DNA of 64,000 nt from positions 3,596,001-3,660,000 of the forward strand of contig JBBPUQ010000001.1 in the NCBI GenBank assembly GCA_038501195.1. Direction: 5' to 3'. The translations under genes were made by a program, and so were the position numbers. Shown piece after piece: positions 50,989-62,403 of the stretch. Origin of the DNA: Nemania diffusa (Eukaryota > Ascomycota > Sordariomycetes > Xylariales > Xylariaceae). A model generated the notes under the pieces. It was given only the letters and a program-made list of their open reading frames with translations, was not told where the DNA came from and searched no databases. Position 1 is the stretch's first letter. Every line of letters begins with the position of its first letter.

Positions 50989-50996
50989 TAGGTATC
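50989..50996. repeat. Right target-site duplication of element 2
   Basis: TAGGTATC, identical to 50352-50359. Confidence 0.85.
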
Positions 50997-51458
50997 TGCC
51001 CTCATATGCTACACTTGCTGCAGATTAATCACAATACAAACTACCTGTAATTATGTAGGTACCTTAGGTAGGTAGGTATATAATATATTGGAATTTTCCC
51101 TCTTCACTGGCTGGATTTTAGTAAAGTTTCCTTACTAGCAATTATTTGATATTTTAAATTTAATCTTAAGTTTAGGTAGGTAACCCTTCTATTTCAAAAA
51201 GCATCATTTTCACCTCGTGTCATAAAATTACACCTGCTTTCCAATTTCAACTTGTTGATGGGCTTTGAACTACACTCTTAGTGTACTGGTGAGTTAATCA
51301 TAAGCAAAAAAAGCAAGAGGAAGCAGAACTAAACCCACAATAGAGACATGTGGGCATCTCAATTCTCTATTCATCGCACATAGCGTGTTGTTACGATCTT
51401 GGTGTGGCCTCTGTCCCAGACCATCCAGTGAGACATAACCTTTTCACCTGTGCTTTCT

Positions 51459-53731
51459 TCAGTGCTTCAGTCGTTCCTGCAATGCCCAGCCTCGAGTGTT
51501 GAGTGGCGCCATATCCACGCCCCGCTTGAACTCCATGACGTTATCCTTACGGGCATAGATCCACAGAGGTAAGAGCGAGCCTGGTGAAGAGACGCCAATC
51601 TTGCACGGTGTTAGGCTCTTGCGGCTCCGCCCGTGGAAGCAACCACCAGCTACTCGATAACCCTGTCGATGCGATAGTACAAACTGCTCCAGAATACATA
51701 CTCCCCATTTCCTTAGCTTTGCTTTCCCAGTCTTTCCTCCAAATAGCGTCCGGCTTATTGTCTTCCTCATTATTGAAGTCCCTCTGTAAAATGCATCGGG
51801 TATCAATCCAGATGTATGAGAAGCCTAGGGAGATTGTAGCGACGATCGCATCTTTCAAGACTTCAAGTTATTAGAAAGACCACCAAATTCAATATCCTCG
51901 AAACAAGCATCAATGTTGCTCGCTACGAGTTTGAATCCCATCGCCTCTGTTTTACCCCAGCAGTGGCTGAGTGCTAGATATTCAGTGTCTGCGTCCATCG
52001 CACTCGTTTGAACCAACTTGACAATCCCTGGCGGCTTTTCGATTGTCCCGTCTTGGCCACCAGACACGTAGAGCAATTGTGCTGGAAGCTCGAATCTAAT
52101 ATTTCCTGCGCCTTGGTAGAGCTGATGACCCGCTTTACACATCTCGAGACACTTCTTTGCTTACTCGAAATGCTCTACAGAATTAGCCTTGAAGGAATTG
52201 ATAGCCGGCGATGCTTTTGTACGGATTAGTGATGCCGTCTGTGGTGGTGCGAGTGTGTGTTTCGAGAGGGGAGCTTACGAGTAGGAAAAAGGCTTGCCTA
52301 GTGTTTCTTGGGACTCTTGATAGACTAAGGGCCGGGACCCGAAAACTGTCTCTCCTCAGTGAAGCAGTAGGTATGTATAGGGTGACAGCGGTCGCTCCTC
52401 CCACACTTTGATTCACAGTTTGGCCTCGAGATCATGAGGCTTGCATAGACTGAGGTGGTTAGCATTACTACTCTCGTATGGATTGGTGTCTGCTTCATGT
52501 GTTTTCTGGCGTATGTCTTCTTGACGCATTGGGCTCATATAATACCATATGAGACAGCAAAGCTCGCAAGCCGGCTCAGGGAAGTCGTAAGTTATATCAC
52601 GCCCCCATAATCTGGAGTTGGGTTTCTTGAATTTGGAACTGAATTCGTCCCTAGTTGAGAATTCGTGCCACTCCACAAGTCGAGCGAGATAGAAGGAGCC
52701 CATTATAAGCTTGGAATCTCTAAAAAACTTGTCGCATTTGCCATTGTTCACAAAAGCTTGTATCTTGTTGTTGCCTTGAGTTGAGCGAGAACCAGCGTGG
52801 TCTGCTTTTCCTCCACCTAGAGCTGAACAGATGGAAAGGGAAAAGGTCTGCCTCTCCGCCATTGAGGAAATAGACGGGGTAAATAGTGGATGACACAAAG
52901 AGAAACACAAAAATAATGGCAACCCAGAGAGCGAATCTCCCTAATGACTGGTCAGGGCGGAATTCGAAGCCCAAGCCGACAACGATATTAACCGCCCACA
53001 CCAAGTACCAGAGATATGAATTCCCTAGCGCAAAGGCGTCAGCCAAGGCCTCGAGCAGGAGCCACCAAGTGCCTATCCGCATCAAGCCAAATTCTCTGTT
53101 GGGAGGCCCCAATTTGATGGCGGAACACACAAACCGTAGCGACCCAAAGGAATGTTGACGCTATGTATCTGAGATTCCAATAAATTCTCGCGACAACGAT
53201 GAAGGTGATGATCAAAGCTAATACAGTATGGTAGCTGATATGAAGACCCGGAAATCGTATACCGTTGTCCCCAAGGTGAGCACTAAAGATCACAATGGCA
53301 TAATGTAGGAAGCTTCCTGCGGTGTTTCCGTGGTACGTCGGCGTGAGGAGAACGGCGAGTATCCGGAAGACCGGAGTCGGCGTTTCATAATCTAAAGTGA
53401 CAAAGAAGCGAACTATGGCCACAGTAGCGTATCTTAGGCTCATGGAGTCGACGTATCATGGCATGTCCTCGTGCCAGCCTGCGTACCCGAGTCCAAAACT
53501 GAGCCAGAAGCCGACCCAGTAGCCTTGCGACATCTGATTGTTGCTCCCTATCATGAGCACCAGGAACACAAGCAGGGAAAGCCTGAATATACATTGAAAC
53601 ATTGATACGAAAGTAGAAAATAAAACCATCAAGATGACCCAGTGTTTGTCCTCCATCATGGCGGTTCTTGTTTCAGCGGTTCTTTTCTTTTTTGGTTGAT
53701 GTTGTAGGAATGGTGATATGGGTAGGCGCAT
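51459..53731 (-). pseudogene. Decayed membrane protein with HET (heterokaryon incompatibility) domain
   Basis: Read from 53731 leftward: several hydrophobic helices (for example WVILMVLFSTFVSMFQCIF, VLALIITFIVVARIYW, YLWYLVWAVNIVVGLGF, LWVAIIFVFLFVSS); a CELCCLIWYY segment like the start of many HET proteins; then the HET core YLALSHCWGKTEA, GFSYIWIDTRCILQRD, MGSMYSGAVCTIAS, GGCFHGRS and LNTRGWALQERL. HET proteins trigger cell death on fusion of unlike strains. It is broken: an in-frame TGA at 53456-53458, frame changes near 53122, 52870, 51857 and 51650, and an abrupt end just after RGWALQERL. The stretch 52142-52413 between the parts has no clear coding. The TGA could be skipped by a 48-base intron, but the frame changes have no splice explanation. 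Treating both parts as one gene is inference. Confidence 0.72.
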
Positions 53732-55168
53732 TTAGGTATTGACGACTTCATTCAAGTATATGCTACTTACTTTAAGCAACATAAGCATGCATGGAATAAC
53801 TATGGATGCGATTAAAGCATTTATTCAAACCAAATGCGACGTTAGCTAGATAGCCCTGTAAGCCATTAATTATTGGTCATCCACTGCTCAATACATATGT
53901 TGATCGGGACCTGGGGAATGAGAAGCCGTCTGGGGAAAACCTGCGCGGAATCGTCTCGCGATATAGAAGCTTCATTTTACGTAGAGCGTTATGATGTGCA
54001 GCTTGAAGCTTCAAGATTACGCCGGAGTGTCTTCCCTACCCCTATTTTTGCTAGTGAGGGAGACGTATACCAACCTCCATGTTCACTTCAAGTATATTAA
54101 CTATACTAAGTACTCTATCGCCCTTTACAGTCATTTAGAATGTCAGCGCAAAGGCGTATATTAGCTTTCGAGTTAGTTAAAAAGCACTAATGAGTTTGGT
54201 ACGTACTTCCTCTCATTGCTGTTCCAATGCGACTCGGGACTACGGTTCCGGAACCTCACCAACACCCTCCGACTAAATCTCGGGGCAACGCTCGTTGTCG
54301 TTTTTGTGACTATGATGCTGACTTCTAGCCGTACGTGTTCATCGTAGTCAAATTCTACGAATTCCTCAGCAGGAATACGACCCAATACATATTCTCCCTT
54401 GATGACATGCTTGACCTGCACCTAGGACTTATTTTGGACCTTTCGAGCCTCTCCCTATGAACTCATAGGAATTGTGACGTCTTGATGTCGTCCTGAATAC
54501 CGTTGCCGTCTCAACACGGATGTTCACGCTGTGGACTCTCGAGTGTCTAGCATGGGGTAGGGCATGTACGTTGATCTCATATTACATGCGTTAATGAGTC
54601 GGTAATGATGCGACCGAAGCCTACACAAAAATAGAATTTGAGCATGGTAAAAATAGATTTCTCCTAGCTGAAAGTCTGGATGGGTATATGCAACGTTGAC
54701 TAGAGAAAAATTAAAGAATCATTGAACACAAAGTGTCTTTGTTCGTACATTTGGTCATGTAAATTTGCCTAGTCGCTTGGCCTATTCTCAGTATGGGTGG
54801 GCCACCCCTCACGTATGACCTGATGAGGCCAATAAAAGGCAAGTTTTAGTGTCATTAAGCTCGTTTGGTCCTTTGAACGCCTTTCGCCATACCGAATGTC
54901 CCATAACGCAATATCCTGGTTGATTAGGGTTTTAGAAGTCGCCAAACCATTCTATCCGGCCACGCCATGCAGTCCAATTAGATTTGAGTCGTATCTCAAG
55001 GGGGAATATGTAGTGGTTGTGGTGTAGTTGCAGCGGGCAGCTTTCCGATTCATCGAGCAATTCATCGAGCAATCTGAGACGATATATCGAGCCCGCCTGA
55101 AAGCAAGGCAGAAAGAGGGCCGCAAGCAGTATGTCCTAAGAGGAGCATAAGTTTAGTAAAATGTCTCT
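53732..55168. other. Intergenic region
   Basis: An 82-codon minus frame at 54173-54421 (starting with GTG; AEEFVEFDYDEHVRLEVSIIVTKTTT) might be an exon remnant but has no partner exon. Nothing else seen. Confidence 0.4.
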
Positions 55169-56681
55169 CTATTCGGCCCCCTTCACGTTGCGCTTCACAT
55201 TTAGCGCCCACTTTAGCTGGCCTAGCACCTGCTTCGTCTCCTCTATTGTCCTTAATTGTTCCTCTTCCCTCTTACGAGCGTTTCCCTTTATGGCTCGTAG
55301 GGCTTCTTCTTGTTCGCGTTTATAGGCCTCGAATTTTTCGCTGATATCGTCCCTCTGCCCCCTAAGGTCTCGAATATTGACATCTTGTTGATCACATAGA
55401 TCTCGTAGGACATTGATCCTCTCATCGTCTTTTAGTCTTTCGTCAACCAAAACCTTGACTCGACCGTTCATGGTCTTTACAGCGCGTTTGACCTCTTCGC
55501 CTTGATCTTTCCAATGCGATGAAATGGCGTTGTACCGACCCTCCATTAATGCGGCGTACGAGGTGGCTTCCTCGACCTGAGCTTTAGTAGAGCGGCGAGT
55601 ATTTTCTATTTCTTCTCGCCATATCCTTTCTTTTTCTTGTGCATCTGCTGTACGCTTCTTCTCTAGCTCGACTGCGCTTTGCAAATGCTCCACCTGGCGT
55701 TCTTTTCGGCTCAGGAGGGTCTTTGTAACACTAGCCTCTAGCAGTCGTGACTCATATTCTGAAATCATTCTCTCCATTTTATCTTCGACTAGTTTCGCAG
55801 CTTGTTTCGACTCTTCCGCCTTAAGCCGCTCAATCTTCAAGTCACGCTTCAGAACTTCGTTGTCGGATACTAACTTGTTTATCACCCGACCCGTCTTTCC
55901 AAGTCCAGCCTTGCCAACAGCGCCGTCCCATTGCGGTGACCCTTCGCGACCTGAAGAATGATCGTCGCCAAATGAGGCATCCGGGACATGAAGGAATAAC
56001 GAGTGGTCTGCTCCGTTTTCTCTACCCCTTGAGGCCCCATCGTTAGACGACATCTGCGAGCCTGCGTTGTAGGATCTCGCTAAATTGGGATTGGAAGATT
56101 TGGTCTTTAAAGTTGACGTGGATAGACTGAGAGCTTGTTGCGGTTGAGAGGTATAGGAGGTGGCGCTGATATTACTATTCAACGAGCTGGCGAAGCCGCT
56201 GTTGCGGGCCGACGGGGGTTCCGAAGATGAGGTATCTGAGGAGGCGTCGAAGCTTCGGACCGTTCGTATTGTAGAAGTAGCGTGATAGTTGTTTGTGGTG
56301 TCGTGAGGTGCGCCGTTGGAGCGTATAGGATTCATAGCGCCGTTTGAAGCAGGCGAGAGCTTTGGTTTCGAGATATGGTCTAAAGTAGCATATATATAGG
56401 CGGATGCTGGTGCACAATACGAGTTGGTTAGCGGTCATACCATGTAATGCAATGCTATGCTTTATTATTCTTTGCTGCAACGAACTAGGTGGTTTGCTTT
56501 GTTCGGAAGCACGAAATGAAAGGGATACAAAGGTTCGGTAAGTTTTGGCCGATCAGATTGAGTCAAGTCAAAGCAAAACCAAGTAACTGGACGTACCGGT
56601 GCTGGTCTCATTGGCAGGGCTGGAAGCGGAGCTATTAGTTGATATGTGGTTTGGCCGAGATTTCTGTAGTCGACTGGGCAT
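55169..56681 (-). CDS. Coiled-coil protein, SHE3-like
   Basis: Exons 56681-56597 and 56379-55169 (217-base intron) encode 431 residues. The first 150 residues are Ser/Thr/Asn-rich and disordered. From about 180 (KTGRVINKLVSDNEVLKRDLKIERLKAEESK) to about 410 it is almost continuous coiled coil, ending WALNVKRNVKGAE. In filamentous fungi proteins of this layout are annotated as SWI5-dependent HO expression protein 3; yeast She3 is the adaptor that ties She2-bound mRNAs to myosin Myo4. That assignment rests on memory of the coiled-coil segment and is tentative; general coiled-coil similarity could mislead. No neighbours suggest its job. Confidence 0.6.
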
Positions 56682-59600
56682 TTCTTCTAAGCATATGTTG
56701 TAGGCGATGAACTGTGGGTTGAAGCGTGGATGTCTGGGCGGAACTGAAGCATCCGTATGAGCCCCACGAGAATGACGACTTCAATCGATACTACCGCTAT
56801 ACAGGATATTTGATTTTGATAGAGGCCTAAGGCGGCGATGGCGATGACAGTCAGTAGTGGCAGTGAGCGTGGCGGCAGTGGGCAGTAGCACGGAGAAAAC
56901 GGAGAGGGAAAAAGCTAACGCATGGTGGGAGGAATGAAGTAGGTAGATTATATGCAATGGTGGATGCACCTATTCCGTTTGGTGGAATAGTGACACCAGG
57001 ATGACCTTGAGAAATGTTTATTGTCTTCGTCTACTGGGATAAGAAGCGCGAGTCGAGACAGGTTAACCCCCCATGTTCAATGTTCTGCGTACCTACCTAC
57101 CGAAACACGTATGGCTGGGTAGTGTGTACCTAACTCGGTACTCTGTACAGAATATGGGGCTGTATGTATACATATGGGCTGGTGCGACAAGGATGGGGAG
57201 ACCAGGATGCTCTGGGTCTGTCTGGGTGCTTTGGTACCTACCGTACCTACCTAGGTCCTGGGACCTACATAGGTACATAAGGTAAGTACCTGGTTTGCAC
57301 CCAAGGTTGGTGCCAATATTTTGCGCCTACCTACTGCGTACCGTTGCCTCGCCCTGCAGTTGGCTGTCCAGACAACCTTCTGTTCCCATGGAGAGACTGG
57401 TACACTCTTGGCGCAACAGCACATAATAATACATACATTATGCGTTTGTATGTAGGTCAACATGGCCCCGAATCTTTTACAAGATTTACACAGATGAATT
57501 ATCGCCAATTCATCGCCTATCTCCAAATTACAAGTAAGCATGCCGTCTGCTGTAATGATGGCTTATACGTTGGCTTGTAGCTCACCGACTTTCTTGAGGC
57601 ATTCATTCCGTCGTCCTCGGTCGGTGTCCGTCCAGGCTTATCCGGCGTAAGTATTCTGTAGCAGAAGAGATAATCAAGCGCGTAAGCGCGCGGGAACCCT
57701 AGACCTATAAGGGTATATCGGGCTAAAATTAGATAGATAGTGCCTGCTAGAACAAGCCGATGCTTTGCTAAAATCTCTATAGAGCAGTAGACAGGTAGGG
57801 CTGCCTAGCTCTCAAGGAGGGACAAAAATGGTACTTTTGTTGAACGATACCGGTGAAACTACGATACACCATTTATTGCAGATGTTATGCCGTCTTAAGA
57901 ATTAAAAATATGATATCGGCATCGAGATTATTAGCATTGGGGAATAATTAGTTGATTGATATTTTCGGAGAAGCCTAGGGTATCTATTTAGGTAGAGAAT
58001 CTAGGTAGGTAAGTTACCTTAAGGCTTAGGTAGGTAGGCTATTAGATACATAATGTAGGTACTATCTAATCTGCTCAATTAGGAGATCTATAGTGAATCC
58101 GCACCTGACGTTTTCCACGGGCACTTGATATATAGATAGACACTACCTAGATTATCTAGAAACCCGAGCGCCTATGAGCCCCTTGAAATTCTTATTCGAT
58201 GCTGATGCGTTTAAATATCATCAAGCGCGATCTCGATTCGTTGATCGGCGTGACCTCCTTAAAATCACTGGGGAGGAGAGAAAAGCGAAGCGTTTGTCTG
58301 TGGTTAGTCGACACGTAAAACATATTATAAAACATAGGTACCCCCCGTGCCATTACCCATAAAAGCTTGATGTTCGATCCATGTGAATCCGGGCCGTGCG
58401 CAGCTGCTCTCACTTATAACGACATCGAATCGTTCCCGTATTATCACCTTTCTCCAGGTCATGAAACCCACGTACGCAATGCACACGCCTAGTTTCGACT
58501 ATCTCTACCCCGGCGACCGTCCTACATACGTTTTCCTGCATCCGGTCGAGAAGAGGGCCGAGTCGTTCTCCAATGGCTGTCTCTGAGGCCAGAGTTTGGT
58601 CCAACTCGCGACAATGCAACCTTTACCCCTGGCTTACGGGATGGGTAGTAGGCGGGACGAACCTTGATGTAAATGCCACTCGCTTGTCACAGCCGACGGT
58701 CGTGCATACGTCGCTCACAGAATGGGTGTATGCCCGTCAGATCTTGGCACCAGACGGACGACAAGAAATATAGTCGTAGGTACGGAGTGATTCGCGCACG
58801 AAACGGCGCCGGGTACCCGTGCATTTGGCGAGGAAACGTGGGGGCTGGGTAGCGGGCGCTATGAGTATAATCACGTTATTCGAAGCTCAAATATTTCAAT
58901 TCAAAGGGGAAAAAAAGCCTTGCTTATGCTGGACATTGCGGAAACTTAAGTGCGTTGTAGAAAGCCCTCTTAGGTAGGCTCATACCGTCCAATAGCTACC
59001 TACCTAGGTAGGTAGGCTTGTCCTCCGCATCTCATGGAAGAAGTAGCCGTAGACCCAATTCTACGTGTGGTCTATAACTGGGCTAACTTGTTTCTTAACA
59101 TAGTGACTAGAGAGAGTTTTGTGTATATAACTACGCATAGGAAGTTTTATTTTTAGATTTTGCGGTTAAATCTCACGGAGTAGAGGCACTGTAAGTTTGT
59201 TAATGGATCCTAGCAAGCTGTGGTAGTTGTGATGGGGAAATAACGAGATAATGGTTCTATTCCAACCACCGTTGTATTGCCTGTATACCTAGTTCTCAGA
59301 ATTTTGATTTAATTTCATCGCCTAGATATGTTCACTATCCTTGGCCGTAAAGCTTCGAGCTGGTATGAGAGAATGATGTTTGCTTTACTTCTGGACGTCT
59401 ACATAGCAAAAGCCTAGTACTACTCCCATGTGTGATGTTTAGAATAAATCAATTTTATTTCATCACATTCATGTGTATAACTGCGAGGCTCGTGATCAAG
59501 CCTGACTGGTTGTCAACTAGAGGCTTCCTGTACGTATATCCCTCGCTGCTTTCTCGTAGAAACTATTACCCGGTGTAGATGTGTATACATGTAGGTAACC

Positions 59601-59768
59601 TTGTCCAAACGCCATGCCCTAGACTAGTTATAGTCAAGTCATGCCTAGAACGAAAGTTTTCTTTTGGACCCAGCCGCTCTCTGCCTTACCAATCCGAAAG
59701 TACTATTATACATCATAAAAAGCTAGTATGCCCATTCTGCTCTTTGGACAAATCATATTCTTAGGGTA
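56682..59768. other. 3.1 kb gene-free region
   Basis: Contains palindromic TACCTAGG/GTAGG clusters (57092-57110, 57235-57290, 57990-58045, 58990-59015), a small GCGCGTAAGCGCGC hairpin (about 57676-57690), and AT-rich DNA near 57900-57960. Frames on the plus strand at 58174-58773 do not join into a recognisable product. Confidence 0.5.
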
Positions 59769-62403
59769 TCATGTCGCAACAACCGTGCCGTTGGTTCCTA
59801 CATGCGTGGCGCCCGCACCTTGTTGTGCTGCCTCGACGAATCCGGGACGCCATCTCTGCAGATATTTAGCAGCCGTGGGTCGGGCATCTTCGTATTCTGT
59901 CCATATATCCTGGACCGTATCAAGGGCAATGTTTCTCACAGGCGGGCGAAACACTACTAGGTAGTATAGGCTTGTGAGGGCGAGATTGACTAGACTTGGG
60001 TCTCGACAGAGCGTATTCACTCGCGCGAGTATTGATGCCGTGAGCTCGGGTAACTCGCTCAAAAAACGGGTAAGAACCTTATCCTGTGAATGAAGGTATG
60101 GGATAAATGCATCAACGAGACGAAGTGTCCATTTTTCGTAGTTTGCCGGGACGTCACGTGGTTGATTAGGGGACGATGCAAAGCGTTGCTCTACACGCTC
60201 TTTGTACCATTCTTCGCTTAGCCATGTAACCGCCACGTCGATTCGTTTTCTGAAGTCTTCGAGCACATAAGCGTAGAGCATTTCCCGTATGCTATCACTC
60301 ATGCTGACGGCGGGTAGCGTAACAGTATTCTCCTCGTCCTTGACAGAAATTTCATCAAGCCCAGCGTTTGTGCGAGTGGCTAAACGGGTTATGACGGTTA
60401 TCCAGGAGTCGCGATCATACGAGCTGGCAGCAAGTCTGTTTAGGCCAGCCTTGGACTTCTTCGTAGCGGGATCTTCAAGAGTCTGCATCGTACTGAAAAC
60501 ACGTGCAATAGCGCCTTGACCGACCCTTGCAGCTTGTTCTGGATCTAAAGTGGGAGGGGGTGGAAGTTTGAAGGCTGGTAGTGCTAACACTCCTAGTACT
60601 GGTGCCTGTAAGCTACGCACCTCATCTGATGGTGAGGAGTCGAGCTTATTCATGAGTTGCTCAGTATCTTCAGCAGCATAATAGTCTGGTTCATAATCAT
60701 CCTCATCCTCTTCAACGTCTAAGGGGGCGGTTTCAGGGTTAATAGGTTGTTGACGGGCCTCGTGCAAGGACACTAAACGGGCTCGAACGCCCTATACATA
60801 TAATTAGCGTGAGCGCGAAGAGGTTAATACACTTCGTCTTACATTGATGGCCCGATGGAGGATTTCTGTATCGAGCTGGGCAATAGTTCGAACGCTGATT
60901 CTGGCCGCGATTGGTGCTGGAATGGTATCGCTAACGTTAAATTTCTTCAGGCCATCATTGTGAGTAAATGTGAAAACCTCCGCTAAAGTGTTTACTCCGG
61001 GTTTCAGCGGAGTAATCTCGATCTGAGGCTGAGTAGATAGTGTTGCTATGCGCTGTCGTTTCGCCTCTATAGTATTAGCTTGATCTGCCATGGGGCGCTT
61101 TCGCCCGGTTTCGTCAAAAATCTCCGCTCGTGACCGTGCAAGACGCTCGACATATTGCTGCATACGGCCAGCCAAAGGATTCTGAGGATCCCTATCCGTA
61201 TACGTTAGTACTAGGAGCGAATGACTTGAGGCTGAAGAACTGACCGTCTATACAAATGCGTGAGTAGCATCCGTGTTGTCTTCTCCATAGACCTCACTCG
61301 GACCTTAATTTTGGGGCTCAAGGGAACATTTGCTGCGAGCGCCAGGGGGTTGAAGTTGAAAAGGGTCGATATTATACGGTTGGATGTCTTCGGCCGTTGG
61401 CGGACTAGAATAGATAAGGTATTCAGAGTTGCGTCAACTAGCAAAGGGTCACTGGAGATATAGTAGAGAACGGTTAGTCGTGTCCCTTTGCAGTCAGCGG
61501 TGTATAAAAGGAACGGCGCTTACCTGTTCTCATTTTCTAAGATGCTCAACATTCTATCTAGCAAACCAGAGGCCTCGGCCTCAAGCTGATCGCCATCAAG
61601 TGCTGGGTGACTAGGCGGTACCATGTTGCGAGAGATATCGAGGGGGTCACCGCGCTGCAATAATGAGTCAGTGGTTGCTTGACAAGCAACTGTGGACGGG
61701 TCTCGTACTCTTGGTTCAGGGTTGACACTCGAGGTATGTGCCAACACTACTCTTTGTATAAACTTGATGCAGCATATCCGTACCGTGAGCGGGGCAGTAT
61801 CCCATATATCTCTTATTCTTGTCTTGATGGCAGTCATTTTCTCCCATGTTGCAGTATCGTACGAGTTGTTTATTCTAACAAAGGCTCCGAGGTCAGTGAT
61901 GTGGCCCTCTTGAAGAATAGCGGCGAGCAAATGGGAAATATTGGAGTCAATCAAAGCGGAGAGCGAGCAGCTGCACGCAAAGTCACAGACTAAGGCGGCT
62001 GCGGCGGCGGCGGCAAGGTCTACAGACAAGGCTACAATACTGAAGTGATCAGGGGTACCTACGTCCACCGCATGGCCAGCGGATATATGCTAGCTGCAGC
62101 CTGTATCACACCCCGCAAGACCAGGACATCTTGCTTCGGGTCTTCTACCAGCGATTTCAATGTGTCGAGAACCACGAGCGACAAAGTCTCCTTACTGCTG
62201 AGAGGAACGGCAGGCGTAGCGAAGGCTTCCGCCAGAAACTCGGATCCCCATCTTCGAAACTCAACCTGAGAGGAGGGGCCAATAATAGGTAGAGTAGCCT
62301 GAATGACCTGCGGGTAATATGAAACATCCTTCAGAACCAGCTTCCGCGCGCCTTCCAGCTGGCGTATCTGGTCGGCAACAGACAGTTGAGGAGCGGCCGC
62401 CAT
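59769..62403 (-). CDS. PTA1: Pta1/symplekin, scaffold of the mRNA cleavage-polyadenylation factor
   Basis: Exons 62403-62063, 61874-61524, 61451-61245, 61191-60843 and 60791-59769 encode 756 residues (yeast Pta1 has 785). Pta1 holds together the nuclease, polymerase and phosphatase modules of CPF and binds Ssu72. Recognisable parts: amino-terminal HEAT-like helices (IRQLEGARKLVLKDVSYYPQVI, then FRRWGSEFLAEAFA, IYPLAMRW), INNSYDTATWEKMTAIKTRIRDIWD, RICCIKFIQRVVLAHT, DPLLVDATLNTLSILVRQRP, then DPQNPLAGRMQQYVERL and the carboxyl part ILARVNTLCRDPSLVNLALTSLYYLVVFRPPVRNIALD. Intron 1 is 188 bases and is open in the frame of exon 2, but retaining it would put TAG two codons after W. All junction phases match. 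Confidence 0.9.

Noticed and set aside
53456..53458. In-frame TGA as selenocysteine or programmed read-through
   Set aside because: Filamentous ascomycetes lack selenocysteine insertion as far as known, and the same gene carries further frame changes, so decay is the simpler explanation.
54173..54421. 82-codon minus-strand frame
   Set aside because: No ATG start and no partner exon; perhaps a remnant, but unsupported as a gene.
58174..58773. Possible gene from three short plus-strand frames
   Set aside because: Frames do not join with acceptable splice sites, show no domain, and overlap minus-strand frames of equal quality.
61875..62062. Alanine-rich coding exon within PTA1 (open frame 61520-62068)
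   Set aside because: It begins with GTG, lies between a good donor and acceptor, and removing it restores the conserved IYPLAMRW to INNSYDTATW joint; treated as intron.
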